A stretch of DNA of 9,334 nucleotides from Filomicrobium sp. (lineage in GTDB: Bacteria; Pseudomonadota; Alphaproteobacteria; Rhizobiales; Hyphomicrobiaceae): assembly GCA_021775655.1 (NCBI GenBank), contig JAJFHK010000221.1, positions 1 to 9,334 of the forward strand. Reading direction: 5' to 3'. A program made the translations under genes and the position numbers. The notes below the pieces were generated by a model. It ran no database searches, was not told the origin of the DNA, and saw only the letters and a program-made list of their open reading frames with translations. Positions 6,424 through 9,334 of this stretch are shown piece after piece. Position 1 is the first letter of the stretch, and each line of letters opens with the position of its first letter.

Positions 6424-6738
6424 TTGATCTTCTCCAGTCGTCGATGGCGTATAATAGCGATTTGCTTCCCACATATTTGCGAACGGAAAGCATCTATCGA
6501 CTGTTGGGCGCCCAGGAAACTAGGGCGTCAATGAAGCCCAAGTATACCTTGAAGAACGCGATCGGCATTCATCAGATTAGATGTCGGTGAAGCAGGGGGG
6601 ATAACTTGGCAAAGTTGAATATAACTAGGGACTATTACATAATATAGGAAAGTCGCTCCCGGTTACGTGCTAAACCCTGAATGGGCAGGCCGCCTTCGGA
6701 CAGGCGACACTAAGCCGGCTATTTGGGTCGGGGCAATA
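6424..6738. other. Intergenic region upstream of the DnaA-like gene and downstream of mucR-like gene
   Basis: This stretch of 315 bases carries no gene I can support. It must hold the promoter of the leftward DnaA-like/DUF6456 unit. It contains a perfect 10-base palindrome TGGGCGCCCA (6505-6514) and a markedly AT-rich patch at about 6601-6655 with repeated TATA-like steps on both strands. Near mucR there is a small inverted repeat CGCCT/AGGCG (6691-6695 with 6702-6706), which could end mucR transcription but has no T-tract. A TATTAT lies about 32 bases before the DnaA-like ATG on the minus strand, without a convincing -35. Confidence 0.5.
6505..6514. repeat. Perfect 10-base palindrome TGGGCGCCCA
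   Basis: The palindrome lies 82 bases upstream of the ATG of the DnaA-like gene, in the region expected to hold its promoter. Size and place fit an operator, but a 10-base palindrome can occur by chance and no second copy was seen. Confidence 0.3.
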
Positions 6739-7191
6739 TCAGTCGCGCTTGGTGCCGAGGCCCATTTTCTTTGCAAGATCCGAGCGGGCTTTCGCGTAAT
6801 TCGGAGCGACCATCGGATAATCATGGGGCAGGCCCCATTTCGCGCGGTATTCTTCAGGCGTGAGATTGTAATGCGTACGCAGGTGCCGCTTCAGCGATTT
6901 GAACTTCTTGCCGTCTTCTAAACAGATGATGTGGTCAGGCATCACGGAGCGCTTTACCGGAACCTTGGGCTTGAGCTCTTCGCGCTTTGCGGCAGCGCCG
7001 TCACCCGATGCCTGCGCGAGAGCGGAGTGAGTGTCACTGATGAGCTGCGGCAATTCGTTGGCCTGAACGTTATTATTGCTGACATAGGCCGACACAATCC
7101 GTGTCGTCAGCTCGACGAGCGGAGATTGGGTATCCTCGTCAAGTGGTCCGTTTGGTTCAGACGCATTTACAGCCATGTCATGCTCATCCAT
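6739..7191 (-). CDS. MucR/Ros family transcriptional regulator
   Basis: Global regulator of the Ros/MucR family, 150 residues from the chosen start. MucR proteins are histone-like repressors that bind AT-rich promoter DNA and control surface polysaccharide, motility and, in Caulobacter, cell-cycle promoters. The N-terminal oligomerisation part is [19 protein letters not shown] (25-43). The zinc-finger domain has Cys90, Asp93, His103 and His107 (C-x2-D-x9-H-x3-H). It is followed by the family block [20 protein letters not shown] (108-127) and [16 protein letters not shown] (131-146). The second metal ligand, Cys in Ros, is Asp here, as in several rhizobial homologues. The start is uncertain: ATG 7191 (used here), an internal ATG at 7176 with GGATGAG upstream, or a TTG at 7206. 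It is followed leftward, on the same strand, by the DnaA-like gene, but 315 bases lie between them, so they are likely separate units. Confidence 0.95.
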   Translation of the reverse strand: MDEHDMAVNASEPNGPLDEDTQSPLVELTTRIVSAYVSNNNVQANELPQLISDTHSALAQASGDGAAAKREELKPKVPVKRSVMPDHIICLEDGKKFKSLKRHLRTHYNLTPEEYRAKWGLPHDYPMVAPNYAKARSDLAKKMGLGTKRD

Positions 7192-7428
7192 TTTCAGGCT
7201 CAGCAAAGTTTATAAGTGGTCTCGTCAAGCTTTAAAATCACTCGGCAACCATTCATACCAGTGATGACTGGCAAGCAAAGTAGGAACCGCAAAGACGCCG
7301 CAGCGTCCTCAGCAATCAATACTCTTGGACATCAAATCTACAAAGATGTCAACAAGCATCGAGCTTCTTAAGCTTTCAATTGTTGCTATTTGTCTCTAGC
7401 CAATACAAGGAAGTCTGGCTTCCGCCGC

Positions 7429-7755
7429 TCAAGAGCCACGCCAATCGGGCTTCAAATCTTCAGAACGTAGTGTCCCGCGGTCCGACACCGACATATGCCG
7501 CATCTGTCGCATTTGCGATACGGATTCTTCGAATCTGGCGCGCAATTCTAACGCTGCACGAGACGCAAAATCCGCGACAACGACGCCACCCTCCTTGAGC
7601 TTTTCTGCGATCAATTCGCAATCTTTTGGTCGCCGGTCACACAGCGTCATGACGTCGACGCTGCTTGCGTAAGCCGACTGTGTCACGCGGTCGAGCACAT
7701 CACGGGGCGCGAGGTAGGCTGCAAGTGCAACGATGACTGCCAGTCTTAAAATCAT
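7429..7755 (-). CDS. Small exported or anchored protein, DUF5330-type
   Basis: A protein of 108 residues. The N-terminus (MILRLAVIVALAAYLAPRDV) is a short signal peptide or membrane anchor. Then VDVMTLCDRRPKDCELIAEKL (33-53) has Cys39 and Cys46 flanking a DRRP-x-x-C pattern, as in rhizobial DUF5330 proteins. The cysteine pair could form a disulfide in the periplasm. The rest is a helix (FASRAALELRARFEESVSQMRQMRH) and a polar tail. The start ATG (7755-7753) has only a weak GGGA 7 bases upstream. It is divergent from the peptidoglycan-binding gene, sharing a 251-base regulatory gap. The family assignment is from memory of the motif and is moderately sure; no function is known. Confidence 0.7.
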   Translation of the reverse strand: MILRLAVIVALAAYLAPRDVLDRVTQSAYASSVDVMTLCDRRPKDCELIAEKLKEGGVVVADFASRAALELRARFEESVSQMRQMRHMSVSDRGTLRSEDLKPDWRGS

Positions 7756-7816
7756 GCGAAAATCCCGAGTGCAGATGCGAACGGCGAGGTTTGAATTCTG
7801 GGCAACTTACTTCGTC

Positions 7817-7828
7817 GGCCTTTCGGCC
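7817..7828 (-). repeat. GGCC-GAAA-GGCC hairpin in the divergent gap
   Basis: Read on the minus strand, this is a 4-base GC stem closed by a GAAA tetraloop, flanked by AACTT and AAGT that can extend the pairing with a bulge. It lies 62 bases upstream of the DUF5330-type start, so it could sit in that gene's 5' untranslated leader. No T-tract follows, so it is not a terminator. Confidence 0.3.
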
Positions 7829-7936
7829 AAGTTCTGTGGAGATGAGCAAATTTCGTAAAATTGTTTGCATCGCAGTTCGCGCGACCAGTGTTTCAAACGG
7901 GCAGCGGTCGAAAAAGAACTCAGAAATTGGTGTCAG

Positions 7937-7951
7937 TTAATGCGCTATTAA
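7937..7951 (+). promoter_or_regulatory. CtrA-binding box (TTAA-N7-TTAA)
   Basis: TTAA at 7937-7940 and TTAA at 7948-7951 are separated by exactly seven bases, a perfect match to the full CtrA recognition sequence of Alphaproteobacteria. The half-sites are part of a longer direct repeat, TTAATGC at 7937-7943 and 7948-7954, with an 11-base period. The box is 55 bases before the ATG of the peptidoglycan-binding protein and overlaps where its -35 would be if the AATAAT at 7963-7968 is the -10. I saw no other perfect box in this window. Confidence 0.7.
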
Positions 7952-7958
7952 TGCCTGT

Positions 7959-7972
7959 CCGAAATAATTCGG
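7959..7972. repeat. Inverted repeat CCGAA-ATAA-TTCGG near the probable transcription start
   Basis: A perfect 5-base inverted repeat with a 4-base centre, seven bases downstream of the CtrA box and 34 bases upstream of the ATG at 8007. The centre includes an AATAAT that could be the -10. It may be a second operator or a leader hairpin. Confidence 0.3.
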
Positions 7973-8006
7973 CGCGAGTTCAGGGATACGGGGTGAAATT
8001 TATTCG

Positions 8007-8663
8007 ATGTCGCATCGGTTTGTGGGCGGTTGCATGGCAGTATTCGGTGCATTGACGCTTGCGCTGCTCATTAACCTGACGAGCTTTCAACACGGCACGC
8101 GTGAATTGGCTCCGGCGCCAACAGCAACGATGCTTGCACCGACCGTCGGATTCGCGCCAGCAGAGACCGAGGATGGCGGACTTGTGATCTTGAATTCTTC
8201 GACCCCTCAAGCAAGCCGTACGATCATGGAAGTACAGCGCGAGCTGAGCACCTTCGGGTACCAGCCCGGACCGATTGACGGCACCGCCAGCTTAATGACC
8301 CATGCAGCTGTCATGGCCTTTGAATACGACAACGGGCTGCCGCTGACGGCGGCAGCCGATGATGTTCAACTCCAGCGCTTATTGCTTGGCACCGGTCGGT
8401 TCTCACGATCGTCGATGGAGAATGCAGGCCTTCCGGCAAGCATTGAAGCAAAGCGTGTTATGCAAACCGTCCAGCAGTCGTTAAAGCGATCAGGTTATGA
8501 CCCCGGCACTGCTGACGGAACCTATTCCCCAGAGACCGAGCGCGCGATCCGCAACCTTGAAACCGATAGCAACTTGCCAGAAACTGGGCGTGTCTCAGGA
8601 CGTCTCGTTGAAATGCTGACGGCTCTCGAAAGCCGCGGTAAGCTCAAGGTGAGTCGTCGGTAA
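8007..8663 (+). CDS. Membrane-anchored protein with two peptidoglycan-binding (PG_binding_1) repeats
   Basis: A protein of 218 residues, probably held in the inner membrane and facing the periplasm. A short basic start is followed by a hydrophobic segment (about 9-24, CMAVFGALTLALLINL). A Pro/Ala/Thr-rich linker follows (30-70). Two peptidoglycan-binding repeats come next. The first is at about 73-128 (IMEVQRELSTFGYQPGPIDG, then a helix ending VQLQRLL). The second is at about 150-205 (VMQTVQQSLKRSGYDPGTADG, then SPETERAIRNLETDSNLP). Both keep the VQ-x-x-L-x-x-x-GY-x-PG-x-x-DG core; the second is the better match. No catalytic domain is attached, so it is a binder, perhaps a scaffold for cell-wall enzymes. 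The start ATG has GGGGTGA 10 bases upstream. A perfect CtrA box upstream suggests cell-cycle control. The DUF1491 gene follows after 113 bases on the same strand. Confidence 0.88.
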   Translation: MSHRFVGGCMAVFGALTLALLINLTSFQHGTRELAPAPTATMLAPTVGFAPAETEDGGLVILNSSTPQASRTIMEVQRELSTFGYQPGPIDGTASLMTHAAVMAFEYDNGLPLTAAADDVQLQRLLLGTGRFSRSSMENAGLPASIEAKRVMQTVQQSLKRSGYDPGTADGTYSPETERAIRNLETDSNLPETGRVSGRLVEMLTALESRGKLKVSRR

Positions 8664-8677
8664 CACGCTCTATTGGC

Positions 8678-8698
8678 GAGCCGGTAGTGCAACGGCTC
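8678..8698 (+). terminator. Hairpin after the peptidoglycan-binding gene (weak terminator candidate)
   Basis: GAGCCG (8678-8683) and CGGCTC (8693-8698) form a perfect 6-base stem with a 9-base loop, 14 bases after the stop codon. There is no T-tract downstream, so it is either a weak intrinsic terminator or a 3'-end-stabilising or processing structure. Confidence 0.35.
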
Positions 8699-8714
8699 CG
8701 TCATCGGCCTACTG

Positions 8715-8757
8715 GATGTTGAGCAACTCGCTCCAACATCGGTTTATCGAATGTTGG
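8715..8757 (+). promoter_or_regulatory. Leader with mutually exclusive hairpins upstream of the DUF1491 gene
   Basis: GATGTTG (8715-8721) can pair with CAACATC (8734-8740). The overlapping CCAACAT (8733-8739) can instead pair with ATGTTGG (8751-8757). The first and third segments are also a near-perfect direct repeat (ATGTTGaGCAAC at 8716-8727, ATGTTGgGCAAC at 8751-8762). The arrangement resembles an attenuator-like switch or a triple operator (direct, inverted, direct). The last copy ends 14 bases before the ATG at 8777. Confidence 0.4.
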
Positions 8758-8776
8758 GCAACCAAAAAAGCTACCC

Positions 8777-9115
8777 ATGCGGATCAATTCGGAATTGTGG
8801 GTCAAGTCTTACCTGCGTATCTGCAACAGTTCGGGGGCAGCCGCTTTCGTGGTGTGCCGCGGTGATGAGGATGGTGGCAGCATATTCGTTCGCATCAATC
8901 AGCTAGACGGAACCTCTCGCTTGTACGGCCCGGCCGCCGTTGGGTTAGCCGAAACGGTATCCGAACGCTACTGGTCACTGCGACATACCGGAGACGACAA
9001 AGGCGTCGAAGAATTGATCTCGCGCGAACGCAGCTTCGACCCCGATCTCTGGTTGGTCGAGGTGGAAGATCGGGACGGTCGCGATTTCCTCAGCGACTGG
9101 CTCATTTCCGAATGA
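8777..9115 (+). CDS. DUF1491 family protein
   Basis: Cytoplasmic protein of 112 residues from a family known almost only in Alphaproteobacteria; function unknown. Family features are the opening RINSELWVKSYLRICNSSG (2-20), the core VCRGDEDGGSIFVRINQLDG (26-45), the LYGPA motif (49-53), and the acidic C-terminus DPDLWLVEVEDRDGRDFLSDW (88-108). Length is normal. There are no membrane segments or catalytic motifs I can name. The start ATG at 8777 lacks a good Shine-Dalgarno (AAAAAAG upstream), and inverted repeats sit just before it, so its translation may be regulated or weak. It may be read through from the peptidoglycan-binding gene or have its own promoter. Confidence 0.9.
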   Translation: MRINSELWVKSYLRICNSSGAAAFVVCRGDEDGGSIFVRINQLDGTSRLYGPAAVGLAETVSERYWSLRHTGDDKGVEELISRERSFDPDLWLVEVEDRDGRDFLSDWLISE

Positions 9116-9117
9116 GT

Positions 9118-9218
9118 GAGTCCCTCGTGTGACAGCCACGACTCGGTCAATCACGTATTAACTCTATGTAAGGGGAATCAGAGTCGAAATCGAAGCGTCG
9201 CGTGTTCGGTAAGGACTC
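9118..9218. promoter_or_regulatory. Cluster of five GANTC (CcrM methylation) sites
   Basis: GANTC occurs at 9118-9122, 9140-9144, 9175-9179, 9181-9185 and 9214-9218: five sites in 101 bases. In Alphaproteobacteria CcrM methylates this motif, and GcrA reads its methylation state at cell-cycle promoters. The cluster lies between the DUF1491 stop and the next probable gene. Confidence 0.45.
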
Positions 9219-9231
9219 CTTAAGTCCGGAC
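9213..9231. repeat. Inverted repeat GGACT-N5-AGTCC joined to the palindrome GTCCGGAC
   Basis: GGACT (9213-9217) pairs with AGTCC (9223-9227) across a 5-base loop. The right arm overlaps a perfect 8-base palindrome GTCCGGAC (9224-9231). It is 98 bases after the DUF1491 stop and 66 bases before the next ATG. No T-tract follows, so an operator or leader structure is likelier than a terminator. Confidence 0.3.
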
Positions 9232-9296
9232 AAAAGATTGTACCCAGTAAGTTCAATTGGAGGCAGCGGAAGCGTTGACAGGTGGATGGGGCAGAA

Positions 9297-9334
9297 ATGG
9301 CAATAATTATTGATTTTGCGCAGATGCGTGAGGT
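9297..9334 (+). CDS. Probable start of a further gene (partial, runs off the right edge)
   Basis: An ATG at 9297 opens a frame of 12 complete codons (MAIIIDFAQMRE) with no stop before the window ends. Upstream, GGTGG and GGGG-containing sequence (9281-9291) can serve as a Shine-Dalgarno. A TTGACA at 9275-9280 is close by, and with an AT-rich stretch around 9302-9310 it could instead be a promoter placing the true start further right. I do not recognise the product from so few residues. Confidence 0.4.
   Translation, partial: MAIIIDFAQMRE

Noticed and set aside
7328..7350. GACATC/GATGTC inverted repeat after the DUF5330-type gene as a terminator
   Set aside because: A six-base stem with an 11-base loop and no T-tract on the minus strand; too weak to call.
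7846..7868. GCAAA/TTTGC inverted repeat as an operator in the divergent gap
   Set aside because: Only five matching bases per arm in AT-rich DNA; could easily be chance.
8664..8776. A tRNA or small RNA gene, considered because of the adjacent hairpins
   Set aside because: No cloverleaf, no T-loop consensus and no CCA context; the pairings are those of a leader or operator.

Overview
The window looks like chromosome of an alphaproteobacterium of the order Hyphomicrobiales (Rhizobiales), most likely a Bradyrhizobium-like member of the Nitrobacteraceae or a close relative. The basis is the gene set: a MucR/Ros regulator whose finger reads CxxD instead of CxxC, DUF6456 next to a short protein carrying only a DnaA domain IV-type helix-turn-helix, a DUF5330-type protein, DUF1491, and a perfect CtrA box. 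The genus is inferred from recognised families, not from a search. I see no rRNA, tRNA, CRISPR array, insertion sequence or phage gene.

Layout, left to right. (1) 1-904, minus strand: N-terminal part of a TadG-like Flp pilus-assembly protein that runs off the left edge. (2) 905-1520: a long non-coding gap. (3) 1521-2124, plus strand: a tight two-gene unit of a MoaD/ThiS-type sulfur carrier ending in Gly-Gly and an unrecognised 110-residue protein ending in Gly-Gly-Gly. (4) 2148-4277, minus strand: a complete oligopeptidase B with its whole catalytic triad. (5) 4559-4966, plus strand: a stand-alone SufE. (6) 5017-6423, minus strand: a two-gene unit whose first gene is the DnaA domain IV-like DNA-binding protein and whose second is DUF6456. 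(7) 6739-7191, minus strand: a MucR-family regulator. (8) 7429-7755, minus strand: a small DUF5330-type exported or anchored protein. (9) 8007-8663, plus strand: a membrane-anchored protein with two peptidoglycan-binding repeats, preceded by a perfect TTAA-N7-TTAA CtrA box. (10) 8777-9115, plus strand: DUF1491, preceded by a leader with mutually exclusive hairpins. (11) From 9297: the probable start of one more gene, after an intergenic stretch holding five GANTC sites.

Two themes stand out. The right half (DnaA-like HTH, DUF6456, MucR, CtrA box, GANTC cluster) reads as a regulatory and cell-cycle neighbourhood: MucR, CtrA and CcrM/GcrA are known to act on overlapping sets of promoters in Alphaproteobacteria. 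The left half holds the best candidate for something undescribed. There, an orphan sulfur carrier is translationally coupled to an unknown small protein. The two codons for the carrier's diglycine tail are also the Shine-Dalgarno sequence of its partner, and the partner itself ends in Arg-Gly-Gly-Gly. No activating E1/MoeB-like enzyme, MoaE or protease for this pair lies in the window, so its role is open.
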